Shown here piece after piece: positions 26,099 to 34,774 of a DNA stretch of 64,000 bases (positions within the stretch are counted from its first letter, which is position 1; each line of letters starts with the position of its first letter). The DNA is taken from positions 1,860,001-1,924,000 of the forward strand of contig NZ_FTPP01000001.1 of NCBI RefSeq assembly GCF_900156345.1. Reading direction: 5' to 3'. The notes below the pieces were generated by a model. The model was given only the letters and a program-made list of their open reading frames with translations. It did not search any database and was not told where the DNA came from. The stretch comes from Pontibacter indicus (lineage in GTDB: Bacteria > Bacteroidota > Bacteroidia > Cytophagales > Hymenobacteraceae). Position numbers and translations under genes: made by a program.

Positions 26099-27079
26099 TT
26101 ATTTCTCCCGCTCTATCGTGTAAGCGATGAGTTGCTCGAGTGAGTTGCGGGATGGGGAGGCCGGGAAGGTATGGAGGATGGCCAGCGCCTCGGCGTGGTA
26201 CTGGTTCATGACCTCGATGGTATACTGTATGCCGCCCGAGTTCTTCACGTAGTCGATCACCTGCTGCACGCGCTTGTTGTCGCCGTTGTTATTTTTCACG
26301 TTGTAGATCACGCGGCGGCGCGTCATCCAGTCGGCTTCGCGCAGGGCATGAATCAGCGGCAGGGTCATCTTCTTTTCCTTGATGTCGATGCCTACCGGTT
26401 TGCCTATCTCGGCCGTGCCGTAGTCGAAGAGGTCGTCTTTGATCTGGAAGGCGATGCCGACCTTCTCGCCAAACAAACGGGCTTTCTCGATCTCTTCTTT
26501 CGAAGCACCGGCCGAGGCAGCGCCTACAGCACAGCAGGACGCGATGAGCGAAGCCGTTTTCTGGCGGATGATATCGAAATAAACGGCTTCGTCGATGTCC
26601 AGGCGGCGGGCTTTTTCAATTTGCAGCAACTCCCCTTCGCTCATCTCGCGCACGGCGTTCGATACGATCTTAAGCAGTTCGTAATCATCGTTTTGCAGCG
26701 AGAGCAGCAGGCCTTTGGAGAGTAGGTAGTCGCCCACCAGCACGGCAATCTTGTTTTTCCAGAGGGCGTTCACTGAGAAGAAACCGCGGCGGTAATTGGC
26801 CTCGTCCACCACATCGTCGTGCACGAGGGTGGCCGTGTGCAAGAGCTCAATGAGGGCGGCCCCACGGTAGGTGGCATCACCAATAGCATCGCCGCGGAAG
26901 AGCTTGGCCATGAAGAACACAAACATCGGCCGCATCTGCTTGCCTTTGCGCTTGACGATGTAGCTCATGATCTTGTCGAGCAGCAGTACCTTAGACTTCA
27001 TCGAAGTCCTGAACTTCTTCTCGAACAGCTCCATCTCCTGGGCAATGGGCGCTTGTATTTCCTTTAGGCTAATGCTCAT
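26099..27079 (-). CDS. trans-polyprenyl diphosphate synthase
   Basis: I choose ATG 27079 (MSISLKEIQAPIAQEMELFE), giving 326 residues. The two aspartate-rich motifs are present, LVHDDVVDEA and IKDDLFDY, with KGKQMRP at the substrate site. It condenses isopentenyl diphosphate units into a long prenyl chain, most likely for the menaquinone side chain, as IspB-like enzymes do. A role as the geranylgeranyl source for the carotenoid cluster is possible, since no crtE is seen in that cluster, but chain length cannot be read by eye. Confidence 0.9.
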   Translation of the reverse strand: MSISLKEIQAPIAQEMELFEKKFRTSMKSKVLLLDKIMSYIVKRKGKQMRPMFVFFMAKLFRGDAIGDATYRGAALIELLHTATLVHDDVVDEANYRRGFFSVNALWKNKIAVLVGDYLLSKGLLLSLQNDDYELLKIVSNAVREMSEGELLQIEKARRLDIDEAVYFDIIRQKTASLIASCCAVGAASAGASKEEIEKARLFGEKVGIAFQIKDDLFDYGTAEIGKPVGIDIKEKKMTLPLIHALREADWMTRRRVIYNVKNNNGDNKRVQQVIDYVKNSGGIQYTIEVMNQYHAEALAILHTFPASPSRNSLEQLIAYTIEREK

Positions 27080-27258
27080 GTGATATTCCGCAATATTACT
27101 AGGTGCGGGGGTCGTTTCCAAACAAGTATAGCAATATCAGCGTTTAAATCATCTAAGTTTAGCGCACTGGTATACTTTACCAACAGCACAGCCCGGTGCA
27201 GATTTGCCGCTTGCTTAAATTAACTATATTGCCTTCTCTTAACACAGCGTATCTTACC

Positions 27259-28116
27259 ATGGCAGACACACTCAAAGTAGACTTTGTAGTATACCCGGAG
27301 CACGAGCGTCCGTTTACCGCCGACGCCATCTATACCCAAAACGGCAACCACAAACCGGTTGTGCTCTATACCCATGGTTTCAAAGGCTTCAAAGACTGGG
27401 GACACTTCAACCTGTTGGCCGATTATTTTGCCAGCCAAGGCTTTGTGTTCATCAAGTTCAACTTCTCGCACAACGGCACCAGCATCGACAACGATTCGGA
27501 CCTGCACGACATGGAAGCCTTCGGGCGCAACAACTTCAGCATTGAGCTCGAGGACTTGAAATCGCTCATAGACCTGGTGCACGACGAAGAGGGACCGCTG
27601 CCGCAGAACGAACTGGACCTGAACCGCATTTACCTGATTGGCCATAGCCGCGGTGGCGGATCGGTTATACTCAAAGCCGCCGAGGACACCCGTGTGCGCG
27701 CAGTCGCCACCTGGGCTGCCGTCAATAATTTTGACCAGCGCTGGGACGAATTAGAAAAAGAATCCTGGAAAAAAGAAGGTGTGCAGTGGGTGACCAATGC
27801 CCGCACAGGTATACGCATGCCGCTATACTACCAGATTGTGGAGGATTACCTGGCCAACGTGGAGCGACTGGAAATTCCGAAAGTGATCCAGAAAATGCAG
27901 CAGCCCTTGCTCATATTGCATGGCGAGGAAGACGAGACCCTGCCCGTGCAGATGGCCCACGACCTGCATACCTGGAAGCCAGACGCCGAGCTGCACCTGT
28001 TGCCGGGCGCCGACCATTCTTTTGGGGGCCAGCACCCATACGAGCAAGAAGAGTTACCTACAGCCGCCAAAGCCGCCGCTGACCTGAGCATCTCCTTTTT
28101 CAACCAACATGCCTAA
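27259..28116 (+). CDS. alpha/beta hydrolase (dienelactone hydrolase-like)
   Basis: The start is placed at ATG 27259 (MADTLKVDFVVYPEHERPFT), giving 285 residues without signal peptide. The nucleophile is S130 in GHSRGGG. The acid is probably in GEEDETLPV and the histidine in GADHSFGG, both in the right order. The YTHGFKGFKDWGHFN segment near residue 38 forms the oxyanion region. The substrate is unknown. The stop overlaps folK by 8 bases, so the two are translated together. Confidence 0.87.
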   Translation: MADTLKVDFVVYPEHERPFTADAIYTQNGNHKPVVLYTHGFKGFKDWGHFNLLADYFASQGFVFIKFNFSHNGTSIDNDSDLHDMEAFGRNNFSIELEDLKSLIDLVHDEEGPLPQNELDLNRIYLIGHSRGGGSVILKAAEDTRVRAVATWAAVNNFDQRWDELEKESWKKEGVQWVTNARTGIRMPLYYQIVEDYLANVERLEIPKVIQKMQQPLLILHGEEDETLPVQMAHDLHTWKPDAELHLLPGADHSFGGQHPYEQEELPTAAKAAADLSISFFNQHA

Positions 28117-28603
28117 GCTATACCTGCTGCTGGGCGGCAACCTCGGTGACCGTCCGCTATACCTGGCGCAAGCCCACGAACGCATTGCGGCACAAGTTGG
28201 GCCCATCGTGCAAAGCTCCTCCCTCTACGAAACCGCCGCCTGGGGCAAAACTGACCAGCCCGCTTTCCTCAACCAGGTGCTGGAAGTGCAAACCGAACTT
28301 AGCCCCGAACTGGTGCTGCAAGGTATAAACGGGATCGAGCAGGAACTGGGCCGCATCCGGCACGAGCATTGGGGAGCCCGCGTCATCGACATCGACATCC
28401 TCTTCTACGACCAGCTGGTGCTGCAGACGCAACGCCTGACCATTCCACACCCGCAATTGCACCTGCGTCGGTTCACGCTTCTGCCGCTGAGCGAAATCGC
28501 ACCACAACTGCAACACCCTGTGCTGCACCAGCAGGTAACACAGCTTCTACAGGCTTGCCCAGATGAACTTCCCGTTCACCCCTTTGTTCCGGCCACTGAC
28601 TAA
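28109..28603 (+). CDS. folK: 2-amino-4-hydroxy-6-hydroxymethyldihydropteridine diphosphokinase
   Basis: The 164-residue HPPK transfers pyrophosphate to 6-hydroxymethyl-dihydropterin in folate synthesis. Family marks are LLLGGNLGDR at the start, SSLYETAAWG, the long signature RIRHEHWGARVIDIDIL (about 81-97) and IPHPQLHLRRFTLLPLSEIA. Length fits the single-domain enzyme. It overlaps the upstream hydrolase by 8 bases. No other folate genes are near. Confidence 0.95.
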   Translation: MPKLYLLLGGNLGDRPLYLAQAHERIAAQVGPIVQSSSLYETAAWGKTDQPAFLNQVLEVQTELSPELVLQGINGIEQELGRIRHEHWGARVIDIDILFYDQLVLQTQRLTIPHPQLHLRRFTLLPLSEIAPQLQHPVLHQQVTQLLQACPDELPVHPFVPATD

Positions 28604-28757
28604 TAGCCTGTCAGCAGGCTGTTATTTATACCGTGAATGTCTTACTTTATAGTTTGACGCAACTAATGAAACAAATTTTTCTATATATTGTGGGGTAACT
28701 ATACCTGCAAAGTAAAAGTGATCTGATGTGCCATTTGCATGTCTTTCTGAATAGCAT

Positions 28758-29372
28758 ATGAACGACCTGCTCACCATCATCACCAACGAAAAAAAGAGCC
28801 TTTTGCGGGGCTTCCTCGTTGTGTTCGTCCTGGTGTTCCCCTTTACATTTCTACCTGCCCTTTTCAGGCAGCAAGCGCCATCCGAATCGTTCAGTCAGTT
28901 GATCCCAGAAAAAGTCCTGGTTGCGGCATTCATTGCAGTCGGCATCATCGTCCTACTCTTGCTCAACAACTACGAAAAGCTCCTGCGGAAAAAGCGTCTG
29001 TATGATTCCCCTGCTTTTACTTCTCTCCGATTCAACGGAGCTGTTGAAGGGTACAATGCCATCGTAAAAGAGATCTCCACTTACCTGTTTGGCAAAGTGG
29101 GTGATTATTTTTTTAGAGTGAACATCGTAAACCCGAAGCACGACAATGTCCAGATTGAACTCTCGCCGCTCATCCATGTAGGTCAGAACCAGGATTTGCT
29201 GGACAGGCTGCTGCACGAACTGCAGTTGAAAGAGAACCTATACTTATCCCGCATAATCATCCTGTCGGAAGATGAACTGCAGCAAAGTGACGTCATTAAA
29301 AATGAACTTCTTAGGCTATCGGAGGAGCTAAGCAGGCTGGGTGTAGTGCCCATGACCGTGGAAGGTAACTAA
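28758..29372 (+). CDS. two-helix membrane protein of unknown function
   Basis: I recognise no family. The 204-residue protein has two hydrophobic segments (about 18-37 and 53-70) in its N-terminal third and a soluble, mixed alpha/beta C-terminal part (about 80-204) rich in charged helices (LLDRLLHELQLKENLY, ELLRLSEELSRLG). The long cytoplasmic domain suggests an interaction role. It ends 30 bases before a strong terminator and is probably monocistronic. Confidence 0.7.
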   Translation: MNDLLTIITNEKKSLLRGFLVVFVLVFPFTFLPALFRQQAPSESFSQLIPEKVLVAAFIAVGIIVLLLLNNYEKLLRKKRLYDSPAFTSLRFNGAVEGYNAIVKEISTYLFGKVGDYFFRVNIVNPKHDNVQIELSPLIHVGQNQDLLDRLLHELQLKENLYLSRIIILSEDELQQSDVIKNELLRLSEELSRLGVVPMTVEGN

Positions 29373-29404
29373 GCTATACCTGGCTACCAGCTGTTAATTT
29401 CACT

Positions 29405-29454
29405 ACATAAAAAAAGACCATCGCGACAGATGCCGCAATGGTCTTTTTTTATGT
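29405..29454. terminator. terminator between membrane protein and fabD
   Basis: A perfect 17-bp stem (ACATAAAAAAAGACCAT / ATGGTCTTTTTTTATGT) with a 16-base loop lies between convergent genes. It has T-runs for both directions. Confidence 0.85.
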
Positions 29455-29464
29455 GTTTTGAGCA

Positions 29465-30346
29465 CTAGACTACCGAACTTACCTCGGCTGTGCGCTCAAT
29501 CTTTTTTACAAGTCCCTGCAATACTTTGCCAGGTCCGCACTCTACAAAGTGTGTGGCGCCGTCCGCTACCATCTGCTGCACCGACTGCGTCCAGCGAACG
29601 GGCGCAGTCAATTGGCTGATCAGGTTTTGCTTGATCTCTTCCGGATCGGTGTGCGGCATGGCATCTACGTTCTGGTAGATCGGGCAGATGCCTTGGCTAA
29701 ACGTGGTTTCGTTAATGGCTTTGGCCAGTTCTACTTCAGCTGGCTTCATCAGTGGTGAGTGGAAAGCGCCCCCTACCGGCAGTGGCAACGCACGCTTGGC
29801 ACCGGCTTCTTTCATTTTCTCACAGGCAATCTCTATGCCTGTGTTTGAGCCGGAGATTACCAGCTGACCCGGGCAGTTGTAATTAGCCGCCACGACCACT
29901 TCGCCTTCCACAGAAGCACATACCTCTTCTACTTTTGCATCGTCCAGCCCCAGGATAGCTGCCATCGTCGATGGGTTTGCCTCGCAAGCCGCCTGCATCG
30001 CCATCGCTCTTTTGTACACCAGTCTCAGGCCGTCCTCAAAGCTCAGCACTTTGCTGGCAACCAGCGCCGAGAACTCACCCAACGAATGACCAGTTACCAT
30101 GTCGGGGTTAAAATCCGTGGCAACGGCGGCTTGCGCTACTGAGTGCAGAAAGATAGCGGGCTGTGTTACTCGGGTCTGCTTCAGCTCTTCTTCCGTGCCG
30201 TTGAACATGATTTCTGTGATGTTGAAACCCAGGATCTCGTTTGCTCTGTCAAATAACTGACGAGCAGTCTCGTGCTGCTCATACAGGTCCTTGCCCATAC
30301 CCACAAACTGCGAACCCTGTCCCGGGAAAACGTATGCCTTTTTCAT
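29465..30346 (-). CDS. fabD: malonyl-CoA:ACP transacylase
   Basis: The 293-residue enzyme loads malonyl units onto acyl carrier protein for fatty acid synthesis. It has the opening FPGQGSQFVGMG, nucleophile S88 in GHSLGEFSA, the conserved arginine region LRLVYKRAMAMQ, and the catalytic histidine in GAFHSPLM. The family's GKVLQGL closes the protein. The gene stands apart from other fab genes here. Low-complexity TTGTTGAT repeats lie directly upstream. Confidence 0.96.
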   Translation of the reverse strand: MKKAYVFPGQGSQFVGMGKDLYEQHETARQLFDRANEILGFNITEIMFNGTEEELKQTRVTQPAIFLHSVAQAAVATDFNPDMVTGHSLGEFSALVASKVLSFEDGLRLVYKRAMAMQAACEANPSTMAAILGLDDAKVEEVCASVEGEVVVAANYNCPGQLVISGSNTGIEIACEKMKEAGAKRALPLPVGGAFHSPLMKPAEVELAKAINETTFSQGICPIYQNVDAMPHTDPEEIKQNLISQLTAPVRWTQSVQQMVADGATHFVECGPGKVLQGLVKKIERTAEVSSVV

Positions 30347-30658
30347 GTTAATCCTTATTGTTGATTGTTTATTGTCAGTTGTTGATGGTTAAATTGTTGA
30401 ATGGTTGAACTGTTAAACGGTTAAGAAATTAAGTGTTCTTACATAAACGTCAGACCTATTCCTGAGATCTGGCTATACCTGCATTATACCTCCCTGTATG
30501 TTTGGTCCTACAGGTATAGGCACATTTTTATCGTCTATACCTGAAAGCGCTTATACCTCTAATCAAGGTACAAAAAGGGGGAATAATGCCAACAGCTGTT
30601 CGGCCAAACAAAGACCCAACAACCAGTTAACCATCAACAATTTAACAATTAATCCAGT
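30347..30658. other. intergenic region with low-complexity TTGTTGAT repeats
   Basis: This stretch of 312 bases has no gene. Near the fabD start it has repeated TTGTTGAT/GTTAAATTG units (30358-30425), and near the DCC gene the reverse-oriented block CCATCAACAATTTAACAATT (30631-30650), making an inverted pair. Two GGTATAG words and several partial TATACC forms lie between them. Confidence 0.6.
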
Positions 30659-31087
30659 TTAGTATGCCACAAACCGAGCCCGTTCTTCGGGACTGGGCAG
30701 CATGCAGGCTTCGTTGCGTCCTGCTATGCGGTAGCGGTGTTTTGCGATGAAGCGGTACACAAAATTGCGGAAAGATAAGGGAATAAACCTAAAATAGTAA
30801 AGGACCGACCACGGAAAATTGAGATGTCTGGCAATGCGGAGAGCAGCTTCCGACTCGGTATAGAGCTGGCCGTTTTCAAAAAAAAGAATGGAATCGGGCA
30901 GTGGATCAGGTATAAGCTGCTGCGGCACGAGCTGCTCTGCCAATCCGGACTGCAAGGCGGCAAAATGCAGGTTCTGCCGCTTGTTATATTTCAAGGCAAT
31001 TTGGATGCTGGCCTGGCAAAAGCCGCAGGTGCCATCGTAAAACACGATGGGCAAATCCTGCAGCCGGTCCAGTTCCTCTCTTGTCAT
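30659..31087 (-). CDS. DCC-family thiol-disulfide oxidoreductase-like protein (DUF393)
   Basis: The 142-residue protein has the family's opening IVFYDGTCGFCQ with the CxxC pair C21 and C24, SILFFENGQLYTESEAALRI in the middle and a basic C-terminal part (YRFIAKHRYRIAGR). DCC proteins have a thioredoxin-like fold. Their substrate is usually unknown. Its start overlaps the stop of the large secreted protein upstream by one base (31087), so it is probably its operon partner. Confidence 0.9.
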   Translation of the reverse strand: MTREELDRLQDLPIVFYDGTCGFCQASIQIALKYNKRQNLHFAALQSGLAEQLVPQQLIPDPLPDSILFFENGQLYTESEAALRIARHLNFPWSVLYYFRFIPLSFRNFVYRFIAKHRYRIAGRNEACMLPSPEERARFVAY

Positions 31088-33846
31088 TAGCGTACTATTT
31101 CTACCCAGCCTTTGTATTTACTGCGGCTGCGTTCAGGGTCAATGGATATAAATTCAACCTCGGCCTCGTAGTAGTAAACCCCGTCTGTGAGGCGCTTACC
31201 ATCGTTGTCGGTGCCTGGCCAGTTGATATACGGATCTTCGGCACTTTCGTATACCTTCACGCCCCAGCGGTTGAACACCTTAAAGGTGGTGGAGCGTATG
31301 AACGCCGCTCTCGGGTCCGGCCTGAACACATCGTTTTTACCGTCGTCGTTCGGTGTGATGATGTTCGGCAGTTGGAAGAAGAAGCAATTATCCTTACACT
31401 CCTCGTTGCTTGGCTCGCTCTCCTCTCCCGCCAAACTGGTGGCTGTCACATAGTAGCAGGCAGCAAAAGACTCCAACCCGGTATGGGTATAGGTGGTCTC
31501 TTTAGTCGTAGCAATCGCACGATATTCCGTTTCGCCAGGCCCTCTGAAATATACGGTATAGAAGTCGATCTCATCGGTGCATCCGTTTCCGATCTTCGGC
31601 ACCCAGTTGAGCACATTCTGGTAAGGAGGTCGGGTTGGATTGGCAAAGAACGCCTCGCAGTCCAGCACATCCAGCGTCAGCTCAGGCGGACAGATCAGGA
31701 GCGGGGTTTCCACGCACACTTCTTGGCTCAGGTTCTGCAGCGGCTCCGGCAGGCCATCGATCTGGTAGGTACCCTGCGTGCGTACAACGTAACAGTAAGT
31801 CTGGCCACGCTCCAGCGGCGCGGCAGCAGTGCCATTGTCCACAAAGGTGCCACCGGTGGCCGAAGCCGTCACGCTTCCGATCTGCACCAACTCACCATTT
31901 ACCACCCTAAAGATCTGGTGCTCGAGCACCTCGTTTTTCCAGGGCACATTGTAAGTCCAGTTCAGAGCCACCGCAATTTGCTCAGGAGTGCCCTGCACTT
32001 CAGCTGCCAGTCGCACGCTGGAGGCTGAGGTGGAGTCGCGCAGCACGTTCGGGGTCGGGCCGCCTGCTGTACGGGTGCTATAGAATTCCAGCTTATAGCG
32101 ATAGGCGTTTGCCTCCGTGTTCAGTCCACTGTTCACAAACACCGTGTCGTTCAGTCTGCGAGAGCTGAACACCTGCTGATAAGCGCCACCTGGCGCCTGC
32201 CCTACCTTGCGGTACAGCCTGTATTCGAAAGGAGCGTTCAGGCGCTCTATACCTGGGCCAGGCTGTGTCCAGCGAACGGTGATCTGTCCATTGGTGGCCT
32301 CGGTGCGGTCTACTGTTACATTTGTGATGTAAGGAATGTCGCGCTCAAGTACTACGCAGGCTTCCAGTGAGGCAATACTCTGTCCGCCACCCGGTCTAGG
32401 GAACTCCGCGTAAATTACGTAGCAGTACTCTGCCCCGGCGGCCAAACCTTGTCCGTTGTTGTTGTCTAAAAATTCAGTCGCGTCCTTGCCCACTTCGCCA
32501 ATCAAGGTATAACCAGCGCTGGCCGGCACACCGGTTTCACACGGTCCTGGTCGCCAGCCCGAAGGCCCTTCGCGTCTGTAAATGCGGATGGTGGAGGCAT
32601 TCTGGCAAATGTATTTGTCCCAGGTCAGGCGCACGGTGCGATCCTCGCCAGTAGCCAGCAGGTTTTGCGGCGGCGGACCAATAACGGTAATGCGGTAAGG
32701 CTGCAGGTCGGCCAGTTGTCGGGCAGGTGACGGTGGGTTGTCCTCTGCTCTGAAAATAAGCTGGTACGGATTGGCGCGCACGTCGCTGCAGGAGGTATTC
32801 CAAACCAATTGCCCGGCAGCGCGACCCGGCTGGTTGACGGTGCCTCTAAAAGTAGCCGGAGGCAGTATACCGCCTGTACCCGGCACGGTCAGGCTAATCA
32901 GGTGGCCATCCGGATCGGTGGCGGTGATGGTGGTGCGCAGCGTTTCGCCAGCTACGATACAGGTGTCGCGCGGCACAAGCACCGGCGGCTTGTTACGAGC
33001 ATCCACCACCAGGATCTGCATGTCGCGCACAACGGTACTAATGAGCACGGGAGCACCTCCTGTTGTGCGCCACTCCTCTACCACAAAGGCGACGTTGTAT
33101 TCGCCCAGACGGCAGGGGGCATCCCAGGTGAGCTGACCGGTGATGGGGTCGAGATTAAAGGTCGAAGGTCCGGTGTTAGTGGAGTTGCGGCAATTGTCAA
33201 CCGTATGCGGGTCGCGGTAGCCGGGCACATTGGTGATCAGGCCAGTCTGCGGATTGCGGTACTGTGGCTGAATCAGGCGAAAGGCCAGGCTGTCGCCATC
33301 AGCATCGATCGCGCCCGGGTTGTGCACCCAGCGCTCACCGGCAGTCGCTTCATCGATTGGCGCTACCTGCAGCAAGGGCGTACTGTTCAGGCCACGCAGC
33401 GGGTTTATTGATACCGTAGTTGAAATAGAAAAGGTCAGCTGGTCAGTTGGAGCGGCCATGTTCAGGATACCGTTGTTTCGGTTCTCTCCTACCCACGTTA
33501 CGGTATAGGTACCGTTGGCAGGAAAGATGTACTCCCACTTAAATTCTTCGCGGTCCACATCCGGTTTGATATTCGTAACAGACAGGCGTTCTACCGTCAC
33601 AATTTCACCACCCATAGAAATGAACACGCGGGGATCATCGGCCGTGGAGGAGGTTTTGGTGTACATCACCATGGTGAAAAAGAACTTCCGGGGGTTTGGG
33701 TTTGGTCCGGTATCCCGGACAGCGGTGATGTCTCCGGCACGGATGTGTGTCGCTTGCGCCACGTTTGCATACCCCAACAACAACATCAATACCAACAGCA
33801 CTATGCGGCCAGGCAAGCAACAGCTCAAGCGTAAACTATTTGGCAT
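31087..33846 (-). CDS. large secreted protein with T9SS type B (gliding-associated) C-terminus
   Basis: I choose ATG 33846 (MPNSLRLSCC), giving 919 residues. The frame runs on to a TTG at 33876, but that TTG is part of the promoter -7 element, so it cannot be the start. A signal peptide (to about AQA, residue 32) is followed by a THIRAGDITA domain, Ig- and fibronectin III-like repeats and the C-terminal type B sorting domain (LPNIITPNDDGKNDVFRP, FNRWG, LTDGVYYYEAEVE). It is predicted to be exported to the surface by the type IX system, as gliding-associated proteins are. Confidence 0.88.
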   Translation of the reverse strand: MPNSLRLSCCLPGRIVLLVLMLLLGYANVAQATHIRAGDITAVRDTGPNPNPRKFFFTMVMYTKTSSTADDPRVFISMGGEIVTVERLSVTNIKPDVDREEFKWEYIFPANGTYTVTWVGENRNNGILNMAAPTDQLTFSISTTVSINPLRGLNSTPLLQVAPIDEATAGERWVHNPGAIDADGDSLAFRLIQPQYRNPQTGLITNVPGYRDPHTVDNCRNSTNTGPSTFNLDPITGQLTWDAPCRLGEYNVAFVVEEWRTTGGAPVLISTVVRDMQILVVDARNKPPVLVPRDTCIVAGETLRTTITATDPDGHLISLTVPGTGGILPPATFRGTVNQPGRAAGQLVWNTSCSDVRANPYQLIFRAEDNPPSPARQLADLQPYRITVIGPPPQNLLATGEDRTVRLTWDKYICQNASTIRIYRREGPSGWRPGPCETGVPASAGYTLIGEVGKDATEFLDNNNGQGLAAGAEYCYVIYAEFPRPGGGQSIASLEACVVLERDIPYITNVTVDRTEATNGQITVRWTQPGPGIERLNAPFEYRLYRKVGQAPGGAYQQVFSSRRLNDTVFVNSGLNTEANAYRYKLEFYSTRTAGGPTPNVLRDSTSASSVRLAAEVQGTPEQIAVALNWTYNVPWKNEVLEHQIFRVVNGELVQIGSVTASATGGTFVDNGTAAAPLERGQTYCYVVRTQGTYQIDGLPEPLQNLSQEVCVETPLLICPPELTLDVLDCEAFFANPTRPPYQNVLNWVPKIGNGCTDEIDFYTVYFRGPGETEYRAIATTKETTYTHTGLESFAACYYVTATSLAGEESEPSNEECKDNCFFFQLPNIITPNDDGKNDVFRPDPRAAFIRSTTFKVFNRWGVKVYESAEDPYINWPGTDNDGKRLTDGVYYYEAEVEFISIDPERSRSKYKGWVEIVR

Positions 33847-33873
33847 AAGCGTAGAGTTAGATTTGGCGCTGAA

Positions 33874-33881
33874 CAAAGGTA
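33874..33881 (-). promoter_or_regulatory. candidate -7 element of the T9SS protein gene
   Basis: On the minus strand TACCTTTG matches TAnnTTTG and lies 27 bases before ATG 33846. No TTG is found at the usual distance. Confidence 0.45.
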
Positions 33882-34000
33882 AAATGAAAACTGAATTTTT
33901 ACCTTTTTATTATCAACAAAAGCGAGAAAAGTGGGTTTATAATATATGGTTTTCAGTCCTACGCATTGCAATTTAGATTGATTCAAAATATGCTATTTTA

Positions 34001-34031
34001 TTGTTTTATACAGCCTCCGCATGTACCTTTG
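34001..34031 (+). promoter_or_regulatory. promoter of the sdh operon
   Basis: TTG (34001-34003), 20 bases, then TACCTTTG (34024-34031) gives a full match to the Bacteroidota promoter form. It lies 43 bases before the sdhC start. Confidence 0.65.
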
Positions 34032-34074
34032 GGCATTAAAAAGCATTCATTACTTAACCTTCTAACAAATACAG

Positions 34075-34755
34075 ATGAATTGGTTTACTAAAACGTTTTC
34101 CAGTACAATCGGACGTAAGATCATCATGTCGGTAACAGGTCTTTTCCTGTGCTCCTTCCTGGTGGTGCACCTGGTAGGTAACCTTACGCTGTTCTACCAA
34201 GATGGCGGCGAGGCATTCAACATCTACTCCCATTTTATGGCTAACAACCCTGTTATCCGTACGATGGAGATCGTGCTGGTACTCGGATTCCTGTTCCACA
34301 TTTACGATGCGCTTGTGTTGACGCGCCGCAATAAAGCTGCCCGCCCGGTTGGCTATGCCGAAAATCATCCGCAGGAAAACTCTACCTGGTCTTCGCGTAA
34401 CATGGGACTGCTGGGCACGATCATTCTGGTGTTCCTGCTGGTGCACCTGTGGAACTTCTTCGTTCCGGCCCGCTTCGGAGAGCTGGAGGGAGTTCCGAAC
34501 GCAGAGTACACAAACCTGTACGCTGAAGTAGTAAAAGCTTTCAAAAACCCAATCTACGTGGGCCTTTATGTGATCTCGATGATCGCCCTGGCTTATCACC
34601 TGATCCACGGTTTCCAGAGCGCCTTCCAGTCACTTGGCCTCACGCACAAGAAGTACACGCCGTTTATCAAGACATTCGGTGTGGCGTTCTCTGTGTTGAT
34701 CAGCCTGGGTTTTGCGCTTATTCCGCTTTACTTCTTTTTCTTCGTTAACTTGTAA
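34075..34755 (+). CDS. sdhC: succinate dehydrogenase cytochrome b subunit
   Basis: The 226-residue membrane protein is the haem-binding anchor of complex II. It has about five hydrophobic segments and several histidines placed for haem ligation (LVVHLVGNL, FHIYDALV, LVHLWNFF, YHLIHGFQSA). The single large cytochrome subunit is the B-type found in Bacteroidota, where the enzyme couples succinate/fumarate to menaquinone. It is the first gene of sdhCAB, 19 bases before sdhA. Confidence 0.94.
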   Translation: MNWFTKTFSSTIGRKIIMSVTGLFLCSFLVVHLVGNLTLFYQDGGEAFNIYSHFMANNPVIRTMEIVLVLGFLFHIYDALVLTRRNKAARPVGYAENHPQENSTWSSRNMGLLGTIILVFLLVHLWNFFVPARFGELEGVPNAEYTNLYAEVVKAFKNPIYVGLYVISMIALAYHLIHGFQSAFQSLGLTHKKYTPFIKTFGVAFSVLISLGFALIPLYFFFFVNL

Positions 34756-34774
34756 TTAAGCTAATATACTTGCT

